From Agromyces hippuratus (GTDB lineage: Bacteria; Actinomycetota; Actinomycetes; Actinomycetales; Microbacteriaceae): 64,000 nucleotides of DNA. Below the pieces are notes generated by a model. That model had not been told where the DNA came from, did not search any database, and saw only the letters and a list, made by a program, of their open reading frames with translations. The position numbers and the translations under genes are program-made. Below, one piece after another: positions 49,417-57,917 of this stretch (positions are counted from its first letter, which is position 1; each line of letters begins with the position of its first letter). Location of the stretch: contig NZ_JACCFI010000001.1 of the NCBI RefSeq assembly GCF_013410355.1, positions 3,596,001-3,660,000 of the forward strand, in the 5' to 3' direction.

Positions 49417-50757
49417 TCACTCGGGAATCGCCGTGATGAGTGCGCGGTGGAATCGCTCGCCGCGCTCGAGGCTGTCGATCGTCACCCACTCGTCGACCCC
49501 GTGGATCGAGGCGCGCTGCGCGGCGGTCATGGCGATGGGCGCGAAGCGGTAGACGGCGGGGGAGAAGCGGTGGAAGTACCGCGAGTCGGTGGCCGCCATC
49601 ATGAGGTACGGCGCCGTCGTCGCCTCGGGATACGAGGCCGCGACTGCCGCTACGATCGCCGCGAACTGCGCCGAGTCGGTCGGCGACTCGGGCGATGGCT
49701 CGCCGCCCTCGACGACCGTCACCTCCACCTCGGGGTCGCGGATGACGCGGCGCAGGCGCGCGACGACCGATTCGACGGTCTCGCCGACGGCGATGCGCAG
49801 GTTCAGCGTGGCGGTCGCCTGCGACGGCAGCACGTTGTCGGCCGTACCGGCCTCGAGCATCGTGGCGGCGACGGTCGTGTGCACGAGGGCGGCGGGCTCG
49901 CCGCCGAGACGTGAGAACACGCGGGCCGTCACCCAGGGCAGGGCGATGAGGAGGCGGAGCAGCAGTCGGGATGCACCGCGCGTGTGCGGCACGAAGCTCG
50001 CGAGCATGGCCCGCATCGACCGCGGCATGCGCTTCGGGAACGGGTTCGGCGCGAGCCGGTCGACGGCGCGGGCGATGCGCGCGGTCGGCGTCGTCTTCGG
50101 CGGAGCTGAGGCATGGCCCCCGTCGCCGCGGGCGGTCAACCGAACGGTCAGCACGCCCTTCTCGCCGACCCCGACCATCGCGGCGGGAACCTGCACGAAC
50201 GGCAGGGGCGCGTCGACCACGGCGCCGCCCTCGTCGAGTACGAGCCACGGCGTGATGCCGCGCTCCTGGAAGAGCGCGGCGATCGCCACGGCCGCGGCGC
50301 CGTGGCTCTCCTCGTTGCCCCCGAACGAGAGATAGAGGTCACGGGCGGGCGTGAATCCGTCGGCGAGGAGGTTCTCGACCGCCTCGAGCACCACGAGCAG
50401 CGGACCCTTGTCGTCGAGCGTGCCGCGACCCCACACCGAGCCGTCGGCGATGCGTCCCTCGAACGGCGGGAAGCGCCATCCGTCGCGCTCGTCGACCGGC
50501 ACGACGTCGAAGTGCGCCATCAGCACGACTGGGTCGCCGTCGCCGCGTCCGCGCCAGTGGAAGAGCAGCCCGAGTTCGGTGACCTGCTCGAAGGCGAGGT
50601 GTGCGTGCACGAGGGGGTAGAGCTCGGCGATGAGCCCGCGGAAGCGGTCGAAGTCGGCGAGGCCGCGTTCGGCGAGTTCGGCCGACACCGTCGGCAGCTG
50701 CACCATGCGGGAGAGGCGTTCGGCTGAGCCGTCGCGAACGGTCACGGGTTCGGGCAT
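49417..50757 (-). CDS. M20-family metallopeptidase (carboxypeptidase S-like)
   Basis: A 446-residue di-zinc M20 peptidase. Metal and catalytic segments: VLMAHFDVVPV (first His and the Asp two residues on), WGRGTLDDKGP (bridging Asp), GGNEESHG (catalytic Glu pair), VLDEGGAV, and RASIHGVDEW (last His). A dimerisation insert lies between about 200 and 330. CPS1-like members cleave dipeptides or N-acyl amino acids. TAGGGT (50769-50764) is six bases before the ATG at 50757, leaderless. It is cytoplasmic (no signal). Confidence 0.92.
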   Translation of the reverse strand: MPEPVTVRDGSAERLSRMVQLPTVSAELAERGLADFDRFRGLIAELYPLVHAHLAFEQVTELGLLFHWRGRGDGDPVVLMAHFDVVPVDERDGWRFPPFEGRIADGSVWGRGTLDDKGPLLVVLEAVENLLADGFTPARDLYLSFGGNEESHGAAAVAIAALFQERGITPWLVLDEGGAVVDAPLPFVQVPAAMVGVGEKGVLTVRLTARGDGGHASAPPKTTPTARIARAVDRLAPNPFPKRMPRSMRAMLASFVPHTRGASRLLLRLLIALPWVTARVFSRLGGEPAALVHTTVAATMLEAGTADNVLPSQATATLNLRIAVGETVESVVARLRRVIRDPEVEVTVVEGGEPSPESPTDSAQFAAIVAAVAASYPEATTAPYLMMAATDSRYFHRFSPAVYRFAPIAMTAAQRASIHGVDEWVTIDSLERGERFHRALITAIPE

Positions 50758-50799
50758 CCACCCACCCTAAATGAGCGGATGCCGCGGCCCGCGCGGGTC

Positions 50800-51453
50800 T
50801 CAGGCGGCGAGGTGCACGGCGGGCGTGAGGAGCGCGGCGAGCTCGGCCGCCGAGAGTTCGCGTCCGAAAGCGGGGTGTCCGGGCTCGAGGGCGACGCCGT
50901 GTCGGAGTTCGCCGCCGTCGACCGGGTCGAACCCGAGCTCGTCGATGATCTCGGCGACCACTGCGCGGGCCTCGGCGTCGTCGCCGACGACGGCGAGGGC
51001 GCGTCGGAGAGGAGAGCCGGCGGCCATGCTGTCGTCCTCCATCTCGTGGTAGCCGAGGTGGTTCAGCGACTTCACGACGCGGGCGCGCGGGTTGCGTGCG
51101 GCGTTGATCTCGCTCGTCGTGCGGGGGTCGTCGTCGATCTCGGCGATGTTGCCGTCGACCGGCGGCCAGTAGTTCATGGCGTCGACGACGATCCGGCCGT
51201 CGAACGCGTCCCAGGGCACCGTGCCGGCCTTGCCGAACGGCACGGCGACGATGATCACGTCTGCCGTCGCGGCGAGGATCTCGGGGGTGGTCACCTCGGC
51301 GCCCGGGGCGACGACGCCGACGAGCAGGTCGAGTGCGGTCTGACGCGGCGAACCTGCGATGAGCACGCGGTGCCCGGATGCCACGAGGAGGCGGGCGAGG
51401 GCTGTGCCCACCTTGCCCGCGCCGTAGATTCCGATGACCGGCCGATCCGTCAC
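50800..51453 (-). CDS. NADP/F420-type dinucleotide-binding oxidoreductase
   Basis: A 217-residue protein of the coenzyme F420-dependent NADP reductase family. The Rossmann motif is VIGIYGAGKVGTALARLL, followed by VLIAGSPR (phosphate-binding loop), DVIIVAVPFG, VVDAMNYW and VVKSLNHLGYHEM. Members reduce F420 with NADPH or act on other substrates. GTG at 51453 follows GGGAGAA. It is divergent from a luciferase-like monooxygenase gene, a family that often uses F420 or FMN, so the pair could share a cofactor. Confidence 0.85.
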   Translation of the reverse strand: MTDRPVIGIYGAGKVGTALARLLVASGHRVLIAGSPRQTALDLLVGVVAPGAEVTTPEILAATADVIIVAVPFGKAGTVPWDAFDGRIVVDAMNYWPPVDGNIAEIDDDPRTTSEINAARNPRARVVKSLNHLGYHEMEDDSMAAGSPLRRALAVVGDDAEARAVVAEIIDELGFDPVDGGELRHGVALEPGHPAFGRELSAAELAALLTPAVHLAA

Positions 51454-51564
51454 GTTTCGATTCTCCCATCCCTCGACCCACCAGATCGATGCGTCCTCAT
51501 GGAAATGAACACGCCGGCCGCAGCCGGCATTCCCGCGGGCGGTGCGCGAGCCGGTGACGGGGAA

Positions 51565-51570
51565 TAGTCT
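51565..51570 (+). promoter_or_regulatory. -10 box of the luciferase-like gene
   Basis: TAGTCT, 72 bases before the ATG at 51643, giving a leader of about 65 bases. Confidence 0.5.
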
Positions 51571-51642
51571 CGTCCCGACGGTGGTTCCCAGTGACGCGTG
51601 CAGGTTGCATGCAGGCGTATGGAAATGTGGAGAGGGATCGCG

Positions 51643-52803
51643 ATGTCTGAGCGGTACGAATTCGGAGTCGACACCTTCGGCGACGTGACGAGCAGGGCCG
51701 ACGGCAGCCTGCTGTCGCACGCCCAGGTGCTGCGCAACGTCGTGGAGGAGGCCGTGCTGGCCGATCGTCTCGGTCTCGACTTCTTCGGCGTCGGCGAGCA
51801 CCACCGCGTGGACTTCGCGGTCTCGGCGCCCGAGGTCGTGCTCGGCGCGATCGCCGGTCGCACCGAGCGCATCCACCTCGGTTCGGCGGTCACGGTGCTG
51901 AGCTCCGACGACCCCGTGCGCGTCTTCGAGCGCTTCGCGACGCTCGACGGGCTCTCGAACGGCCGGGCAGAGGTCATCCTCGGCCGCGGCTCCTTCATCG
52001 AGTCGTTCCCGCTGTTCGGCTTCGAGCTGAACCAGTACCAGGAGCTCTTCGAGGAGAAGCTCAACCTGTTCTCCGCCCTGCTGCCGCAGGAGCCCGTCAC
52101 ATGGAGCGGCCAGCTGCGCTCCTCGCTGACCGATCAGCTCGTCTTCCCGCCCGTCGAGCACGGCCGGCTGAAGACCTGGGTCGGGGTCGGCGGCAGCCCC
52201 GAGTCCGTCGTGCGCGCGGCCCACTACGGCCTGCCGCTCGTGCTCGCGATCATCGGCGGCAGCCCGGCCCGATTCGCGCCCCTCGCCGACCTCTACCGCC
52301 GTGCGCTCGAGCAGTTCGGCAACCCGCTGCAGCCGATCGCGATCCACTCCCCGGGATTCATCGCGGACTCCGACGCGGAGGCGCTCGACACGCTCTGGCC
52401 GCACTACAAGGTCAGCATCGACCGCATCGGTCGCGAGCGCGGCTGGGGCGCGGTCGATCGCGACCACTTCGAAGACGAGGCCGGGCCGAACGGAGCGCTC
52501 TACGCGGGGTCGCCCGAGAAGGTCGCCGCCAAGATCGCCGCGGCCATGCGCGCCGTCGGGGCGACCCGCTTCGACATGAAGTACTCCAACGGCGCCCTGC
52601 CGCACGAGGCCATGATGCGCAGCATCGAGCTCTACGCCACCGAGGTCGTGCCGCGGGTGAAGGAGCTGCTCGCGGCAGCCGATGCCGCCGACGCCGAGCT
52701 GAGCGCCGTCGCCGACCTCGGTGCGTCCGAGGTCGCCGCGGCAGATCTCGCCGCGGCCGATCGAGCGGATGCCGCTGCATCCGCCGACCAGCCGGCCGAC
52801 TGA
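51643..52803 (+). CDS. LLM-class (luciferase-like) flavin/F420 oxidoreductase
   Basis: A 386-residue TIM-barrel oxidoreductase. It has YEFGVDTFGDV at the start, FFGVGEHHRVDFAVSAP, IHLGSAVTVLSSDDPVRVFE, RAEVILGRGSFIESF and KTWVGVGGSPESVV, all typical of the luciferase-like FMN/F420 group. The last 40 residues are a repetitive Ala/Asp-rich tail (ADAADAELSAVADLGASE type) beyond the catalytic fold. ATG at 51643 has GAGAGGG upstream. Divergent from the F420-type reductase; substrate unknown. Confidence 0.9.
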   Translation: MSERYEFGVDTFGDVTSRADGSLLSHAQVLRNVVEEAVLADRLGLDFFGVGEHHRVDFAVSAPEVVLGAIAGRTERIHLGSAVTVLSSDDPVRVFERFATLDGLSNGRAEVILGRGSFIESFPLFGFELNQYQELFEEKLNLFSALLPQEPVTWSGQLRSSLTDQLVFPPVEHGRLKTWVGVGGSPESVVRAAHYGLPLVLAIIGGSPARFAPLADLYRRALEQFGNPLQPIAIHSPGFIADSDAEALDTLWPHYKVSIDRIGRERGWGAVDRDHFEDEAGPNGALYAGSPEKVAAKIAAAMRAVGATRFDMKYSNGALPHEAMMRSIELYATEVVPRVKELLAAADAADAELSAVADLGASEVAAADLAAADRADAAASADQPAD

Positions 52804-52819
52804 ACTCGGTTCGCTGCAC

Positions 52820-54025
52820 TCAGGCGGCGGGCGGCACCGGACTCGCGCCGGCGCCCGCCCGCCGTCGGCGCACGGCCGCCCGGAACCAGAGGGCGTCGGG
52901 TACGCGCGCGAGGAACGTGCCGGCGACGATCGTGATGAGCACGTAGGCCGTCGCGAGCGGCGCGAGTTCGGGCGCGACGACGCCCGACCCCACGGCGAGC
53001 CCGGCGATGACGATCGAGAACTCGCCTCGAGGTGCCAGCGAGAGCCCGGCGCGCCACTGGCCGAGGGTGCCGACACCGGCACGCCGTGCGGCGTACGAAC
53101 CCGTGATGAGCTTCGTGATGATCGTCACGAGGGCGAGTGCGAGCGCCGCGGGCAGCATCGTCAGCAGCGCCGACGAGTCGGTCGTGAGGCCGAAGAAGAC
53201 GAAGAAGATCGCGGCGAAGAGGTCGCGGAGCGGCGTCAGCACCTGGCTCGCGTTCGCCGCGACGCGCCCCGACAGCGCGATGCCCACGAGGAACGCGCCG
53301 ACGGCGGCCGACACGCTCACCTCGGCGGCGAAGCCCGCGACGAGCATCGTGAGGCCGAGCACGCCGAGCAGGAGCGGCTCGAAGTGGTCGGCCGGGAAGA
53401 GGCGCGAGACGAGGTGCCCGTGCCGCAGGGCGACGTAGAGGATCACCGCGACCACGCTCACCGCGATCGCGACGGAGACGGCGCCCTGCATCAGGCTCAT
53501 GCCGACCACGAGGGCCGAGAGCACCGGCAGGTAGAACGCCATCGCGAGGTCTTCGATGACGAGCACCGCGAGGATCGCAGGCGTCTCGCGGTTCGAGAGC
53601 CGGCCGAGGTCGCGCAGCAGCTTGGCGATGACGCCCGACGACGACACCCAGGTCACGCCGGCCATGGCGACCGCGGCCACCGGACCCCAACCGAGCAGGA
53701 GCGCGAGCGCGGCCCCGGGCAGGGCGTTGAGCGCCGCGTCGACGAGGCCCGCGGTGCGCGCCGACTTGAGGCTGCCGAACAGCTCGGATGCGGTGTACTC
53801 GAGGCCGAGTAGGGCGAGCAGCAGGATGACGCCGATCTCGGCGCCCGTCTGGAAGAACTCCTCGCTCGCGTCGAGGGCGATGAGCCCGCCCTCGCCGAAT
53901 GCGAGGCCGAGCACGAGGTAGAACGGGATCGGCGAGATGCCGAACGCGAGCGCGAGGCGCCCGAGCAGACTCATGCCGAGAAGCAGCGCGCCGACTTCGA
54001 TGAGGAGCAGCGTGGTCTCGTGCAT
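52820..54025 (-). CDS. CPA2-family K+/H+ antiporter membrane subunit (KhtU-like)
   Basis: A 401-residue, about 12-helix CPA2 antiporter. It shows ISPIPFYLVLGLAFGEGG (helix 2 half), ALLGLEYTASELFGSLK, GVTWVSSSGVIAKLLRDLGRL (crossing-helix region) and FAAEVSVSAAVGAFLVGIALSG. There is no C-terminal RCK domain; instead a separate RCK_C protein gene lies ten bases upstream on the same strand, the KhtT/KhtU arrangement of K+/H+ efflux systems. Start ATG at 54025. Likely role: K+ efflux for pH or methylglyoxal-type stress. Confidence 0.9.
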   Translation of the reverse strand: MHETTLLLIEVGALLLGMSLLGRLALAFGISPIPFYLVLGLAFGEGGLIALDASEEFFQTGAEIGVILLLALLGLEYTASELFGSLKSARTAGLVDAALNALPGAALALLLGWGPVAAVAMAGVTWVSSSGVIAKLLRDLGRLSNRETPAILAVLVIEDLAMAFYLPVLSALVVGMSLMQGAVSVAIAVSVVAVILYVALRHGHLVSRLFPADHFEPLLLGVLGLTMLVAGFAAEVSVSAAVGAFLVGIALSGRVAANASQVLTPLRDLFAAIFFVFFGLTTDSSALLTMLPAALALALVTIITKLITGSYAARRAGVGTLGQWRAGLSLAPRGEFSIVIAGLAVGSGVVAPELAPLATAYVLITIVAGTFLARVPDALWFRAAVRRRRAGAGASPVPPAA

Positions 54026-54035
54026 ACGCCGGCCC

Positions 54036-54530
54036 TCAGTCGGGGCCGTTGGCGAGCAGCCGGGCTACTCCGTCGAGTCCTTCACGTGTTCCGACGACGA
54101 CGATGACGTCTCCAGCGCGCAGCGTCTCTGCAGGCGTTGGCGAGGGGATGATCGCGCCGTCGCGCACGATCGCCACGATCGAGGCGTGCGTGCGCGTGCG
54201 GGCCTTCGTCGCCCCGAGGGTGCGGTTCAGGTACGGCGAGTCCGTCGGCAGGGCGATCTGCTCGGTGTAGAGGCCGGCTGTCTCGTCGCTGAGGCTCGTG
54301 AGCCGGCTGAGCATGACGGAGGCGCCGAGCACGTCGGCGAGCGCCGCGGCCTCGTCGTCGTTCAGCGGAATGGAGTCGCGACAGGCGTCGGGGTCGTCCT
54401 GGTCGAAGAGCCCGAGGTCGCGCTCGCCGTCACGGTGCGACACGACGCTGATGCGCCGGCCGCTCTCGGTGACGAGGTCGTGCCGAATGCCGATCCCCGG
54501 GAGGTCGACCTTCTCGATGCGTATACCCAC
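54036..54530 (-). CDS. RCK_C (TrkA-C) regulatory subunit, KhtT-like
   Basis: A 164-residue soluble protein. The N-terminal half (IRIEKVDLPGIGIRHDLVTESGRRISV in outline) matches KhtT-type proteins; the C-terminal half (about 90-160) is a TrkA-C domain with GATKARTRTHASIVAIVRDG and LRAGDVIVVVGT. It would gate the adjacent KhtU-like antiporter in response to ligand or pH. GTG at 54530 lies seven bases after TACGAT (54543-54538), leaderless, and this promoter probably serves both genes. Confidence 0.9.
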   Translation of the reverse strand: MGIRIEKVDLPGIGIRHDLVTESGRRISVVSHRDGERDLGLFDQDDPDACRDSIPLNDDEAAALADVLGASVMLSRLTSLSDETAGLYTEQIALPTDSPYLNRTLGATKARTRTHASIVAIVRDGAIIPSPTPAETLRAGDVIVVVGTREGLDGVARLLANGPD

Positions 54531-54575
54531 ATCCGCAATCGTAACCCCGCGCGGAGGTGTCGCGGCCGGTGGCGC

Positions 54576-55454
54576 TCAGCGCGCCGGTGCGGCGTGCGTG
54601 CGCATCGTCAGCACGGGGGTGCCGCCATCGTCGCCCGCCTCGAACTCGACGCGTACGTCGCCGAGTTCGGCGAGTGAGGCGACGTGCGTGCCGCCGCACG
54701 CGATGCGGGCGGTGCCGGCGGGAAGCTCGGCGACCCAGTACCGGCGGTCGGTGAGCCCGTCGCCCTCGCGGTCGATGCGCACGGCGGCGCCGGCGGCGGC
54801 CCAGTCGGCGATGGTCGCGGTGACGGATGCCGCGAGCTCGTCGAGCTCGTCGGCGGCGACCGATGCCGTGTCGAACCCGGCGCGGCGCAGCGACTTGTTG
54901 AGGCGGTACACGTCGACGGAGCCGCCCGGCACGATGCGGCTCGATGCGATCGCGATGCCGTCGAAATCGGGTGCCCCGAGCGCGTCCTCGCGCGCGGTCT
55001 TCGACCAGTTGCCGGCGAGTGCGGCGTTCAGGGCGAGCGCCGCCGCGTGGCAGGCGGTGTGACCGGTCGAGAGGGCGCGGCGCGCCGAGGCATCCGCTCG
55101 CACTGCGACCGCATCGCCCTCGGTGATCGCGGCATCGCCTGCGACGAGGTGGGCGACGAGGAACGACCAGCCCTCGGTGCCCTTGCGCACGGGGATGTCG
55201 GCGCCGAGGAAGAGCTCGGTGCCGTCGGTGGCCGCGACGACGGCGTCGTCGATCGGCACCTCGAGGTCGCCCGCGGTCAGCGTGCCGGTGTCGGCCGGCT
55301 GATCGGGCCAGGCCGCGTCGACCGGGTGGAAGCTCGTCGCCTCGGTGACGACGGCGATTCGGCCGTCAGCCGTTGGCGCGACGTGCAGCACCACGGTGTC
55401 TGCGTCGAGCGCGCCGTCGGGATAGGTGACGAGCGTGTCGCGTGAGGGCAGCAC
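54576..55454 (-). CDS. AlaX-type alanyl-tRNA editing protein
   Basis: A 292-residue protein of the AlaX/AlaRS editing superfamily. Zinc ligands appear as H-x3-H in STGHTACHAAAL and C-x3-H in IACGGTHVASL; the N-terminal beta-barrel part starts TLVTYPDGALDADTVV with FHPVDAAWPDQPADTGTL resembling the AlaRS T-x-F-Y-P-x-x-G-G-Q-x-x-D motif in altered form. Members hydrolyse mischarged Ser-tRNA-Ala; the degenerate first motif leaves substrate open. GTG at 55454 is nine bases after the stop of the tiny membrane protein gene; ribosome site weak. Confidence 0.78.
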   Translation of the reverse strand: MLPSRDTLVTYPDGALDADTVVLHVAPTADGRIAVVTEATSFHPVDAAWPDQPADTGTLTAGDLEVPIDDAVVAATDGTELFLGADIPVRKGTEGWSFLVAHLVAGDAAITEGDAVAVRADASARRALSTGHTACHAAALALNAALAGNWSKTAREDALGAPDFDGIAIASSRIVPGGSVDVYRLNKSLRRAGFDTASVAADELDELAASVTATIADWAAAGAAVRIDREGDGLTDRRYWVAELPAGTARIACGGTHVASLAELGDVRVEFEAGDDGGTPVLTMRTHAAPAR

Positions 55455-55462
55455 CTCGCGGC

Positions 55463-55639
55463 TCAGACGCCGTCGCTGCGGCCGAGGAGGTGGAACGGGA
55501 TCGCGAGGGAGACCGCCACGGCGACGATGCCGCCGAAGAACACGGGCGCCTGGAACTCGGTCATCACCGGCGCGGTGCCCATGAGCCACATGCCGAAGAC
55601 GAAGAGTCCCATCGAGATGAGGAAAGTGACGACGTTCAC
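55463..55639 (-). CDS. 58-residue membrane protein, unknown function
   Basis: A 58-residue protein with two hydrophobic helices (about 3-22 and 33-51) separated by TAPVMTEFQAP and a short polar end (GRSDGV). GTG at 55639 has GGAGG seven bases upstream, good support for such a short frame. It lies eight bases before the AlaX-type gene on the same strand, so the two likely form a unit. No family is recognised. Confidence 0.65.
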   Translation of the reverse strand: MNVVTFLISMGLFVFGMWLMGTAPVMTEFQAPVFFGGIVAVAVSLAIPFHLLGRSDGV

Positions 55640-55714
55640 AACGACCTCCAGAGTTGCGGGGGCGGTCCGCGCCGCCCGGTCGAGTCTACCGGGCGGACGC
55701 GCCCGGGGGCGGGC

Positions 55715-56878
55715 TCACGCTTCGATCGGACCGAGCCACGCGTTCGCGACCGTCGAATGGGCCGACTCGTCGTCGGACGGATGGAAGATGCCGGCGAGCA
55801 CATCGCGGTAGAGGCGGCCGAGCTCTGAGCCCGCGAAGTACGTCGAGCCTCCCGAGACGCGCACGGCCTGGTCGACGACGTGCTTGGCCGTCTCGGTCGC
55901 CCGCACCTTGACCCCCACGAGCTTCGCGAACCAGAACGCGCCGTGGTCGACGAGCTCGTCGAGGTCGTGCGCGATCGCGAGGAGCTGCGGGGCGATGGCC
56001 TCCTGGGCGAGCGCTGCGTCGGCGATGCGCCAGCGGATGTCGGGGTCCTGCGAGAGCGGCGCGCCGCCGTTCTTCATCGAGGTGCGCCGGCGAGCCGCCA
56101 CCACGGCGAGGTCGAGCGCACGGTCGCCGATGCCGGCGTACACCGAGGCGAGCAGCAGCTCGAAGTTCGCGAAGATGCCGAAGATGAGCGGGTCGGCGTT
56201 CGGCCCGGGGTCGAGCCGGCGCACGATGCGGTCGGATGCCGCGAACGCCCCGTCGAGCACGGTCGTGCGGCTCTGGCTCGCCCGCATGCCCATCGTGTCC
56301 CAGTCGTCGAGGATGCGCACGTCGGGGTCTTCGCGGTCGATGAAGCCGTAGACGAGCTTCGGCGCATCTGCCGAGACCGTGTCGAGGCCCATCGTGCCGA
56401 GTCGGGTCCAGGCGGGTGAGAGCGAGGTGAAGATCTTGCGGCCCGTGTACCGGTAGCCGCCGCCGGCCTGGGGCTCGGCGATCGTGCGCGAGCCGAAGAG
56501 CATGAGGTCGTTTCCGGCCTCGCTGATGCCGAACCCGAAGATCTCGCCGGCACCCGCCTCGCGCAGCACGAAGTCGAGCGAGTCGTCGCCGCGATCGCGC
56601 AGCACCTTGGCGACGCCGGTCCAGACGAGGTGCATGTTGACCGCGAGCGCCGTCGCGGGCGCGGCACCGGCGAGGCGCATCTGGCCGCGCACGGCGTCGG
56701 CGAACGTCCAGCCGAGGCCGCCCAGCTCGACGGGCACGAGGGCCGTCAGATAACCGACCTCGCGGAGTTCGGCGAGGTCCTCGTCGAAGAACGCGTTGTC
56801 GCGGTCGTACCGGGCGGCCCGCTCGCGGAAGCGTTCGAGCAGCTCGTCGTGCAGCAGGGTCTCAGGCGTCGTGCTCAC
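55715..56878 (-). CDS. Acyl-CoA dehydrogenase-like flavoprotein
   Basis: A 387-residue protein of the acyl-CoA dehydrogenase superfamily: N-terminal helical domain with LREVGYLTALVPVELGGLG, mid beta domain with GFGISEAGNDLM and YTGRKIFTS, then DWDTMGMRASQSRT and the C-terminal helical domain with RVSGGSTYFAGSELGRLYRDV. The usual catalytic Glu is not evident, so it could be a monooxygenase-type (DszC-like) member. GTG at 56878 lies six bases after TAGTCT (56890-56885), leaderless. The DUF4349 gene ends ten bases upstream. Confidence 0.88.
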   Translation of the reverse strand: MSTTPETLLHDELLERFRERAARYDRDNAFFDEDLAELREVGYLTALVPVELGGLGWTFADAVRGQMRLAGAAPATALAVNMHLVWTGVAKVLRDRGDDSLDFVLREAGAGEIFGFGISEAGNDLMLFGSRTIAEPQAGGGYRYTGRKIFTSLSPAWTRLGTMGLDTVSADAPKLVYGFIDREDPDVRILDDWDTMGMRASQSRTTVLDGAFAASDRIVRRLDPGPNADPLIFGIFANFELLLASVYAGIGDRALDLAVVAARRRTSMKNGGAPLSQDPDIRWRIADAALAQEAIAPQLLAIAHDLDELVDHGAFWFAKLVGVKVRATETAKHVVDQAVRVSGGSTYFAGSELGRLYRDVLAGIFHPSDDESAHSTVANAWLGPIEA

Positions 56879-56887
56879 GCCGCCAGA

Positions 56888-57829
56888 CTACGCCTCGGGC
56901 GCCCGGTCATGCCCGGGCACGACCGGCGGCGCAGCTTCCGCCGGCGGCGAGGCCTGCGGGGCGACGGATGCCGCGGCATCCGCTCGCCGGGCCCGTCGCT
57001 GCCGTGACGACAGCACGACGATGCCGACGATGATCGCGGCGATCACGGCCGCGGCGAGGAGCCACGGCAGCAGCACGCCGATCGCGACGCTCAGCCATGA
57101 CCCGAAGACGACGAGTGCTCCCCAGCCTGCGGCGAGGCCGCTCCAGAAGTCGCCGGGCACGGCGGCGGGCGCCTGGGCCTCGGTGCCGAGTGCGACGTCG
57201 AGGGTCGAGTAGTCGACCTGGTCGACGAGCGCGTCGCGTTGCTGGGTCAGGCTGTCGAGTTCGGCCTGCCGGGTCGTGAGCTCGGACTCGATCGAGATGA
57301 GGTCGGGGATCGAGGTCGCGGTGCCGAGGAGGTCGCGCAGGCGGTCGACCGAGGCGGTCAGCGCTTCGATGCGCGCGTCGAGGTCCTGGCGCTGCGCGGT
57401 CACATCGGAGGCGTCCATCGAGACCGAATTGACGGTGCCGAGCTCGCGGAGTTCCGCGACCACGTCGTCGAGCTCGTCGGCGGGAATGCGCAGCGTGAGG
57501 CTGGCGCTCGGCGTCTGGGTGTCGGTGCCGGGCGTCTCGTTGCGACGGTCGACCCGGCCGCCCGATGCCTCGGCGATGTCGGCGGCGGTCTGCGCCTCGG
57601 CGATCGGGTCGTCGACGGTGATCCAGATCCGGCCGGTCGTGATGACGCTGCGGTCGGCGTCGACCGCGGCGTCGCCGCCCTCGACCGACTGCGGCGCATC
57701 GGGCGCGACCTCCTCGACCATGCCGCCGGGCTCGCCCGTGGACGCGCCCTGGTCGGCTGAGCAGCCGGCGAGGAGGAGCACGATGAGCGCGGCCGCAACG
57801 GCGGCCGTCGGTGCGAGTCGTCGTCTCAT
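56888..57829 (-). CDS. DUF4349 lipoprotein
   Basis: A 313-residue envelope protein. The N-terminus (MRRRLAPTAAVAAALIVLLLAGC in outline) is a lipoprotein signal with lipobox LAGC. The middle (about 60-230) is the DUF4349 domain with SVITTGRIWITVDDP, a coiled-coil region (ARIEALTASVDRLRDLL; SELTTRQAELDSLTQQ), and VDYSTLDVAL; a TM helix (about 255-280) and a basic Ala/Pro-rich tail follow. Such proteins are surface-exposed with unknown function. TACAGT (57841-57836) is six bases before the ATG, leaderless. Confidence 0.87.
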   Translation of the reverse strand: MRRRLAPTAAVAAALIVLLLAGCSADQGASTGEPGGMVEEVAPDAPQSVEGGDAAVDADRSVITTGRIWITVDDPIAEAQTAADIAEASGGRVDRRNETPGTDTQTPSASLTLRIPADELDDVVAELRELGTVNSVSMDASDVTAQRQDLDARIEALTASVDRLRDLLGTATSIPDLISIESELTTRQAELDSLTQQRDALVDQVDYSTLDVALGTEAQAPAAVPGDFWSGLAAGWGALVVFGSWLSVAIGVLLPWLLAAAVIAAIIVGIVVLSSRQRRARRADAAASVAPQASPPAEAAPPVVPGHDRAPEA

Positions 57830-57917
57830 GCGCTCACTGTACGGCCGGCCCGGAATGCGATGTCTGGATGCCGGCTGGGAGTCGGGTCACGATCGGATGT
57901 CGCTCCGGAGCCCCGTC

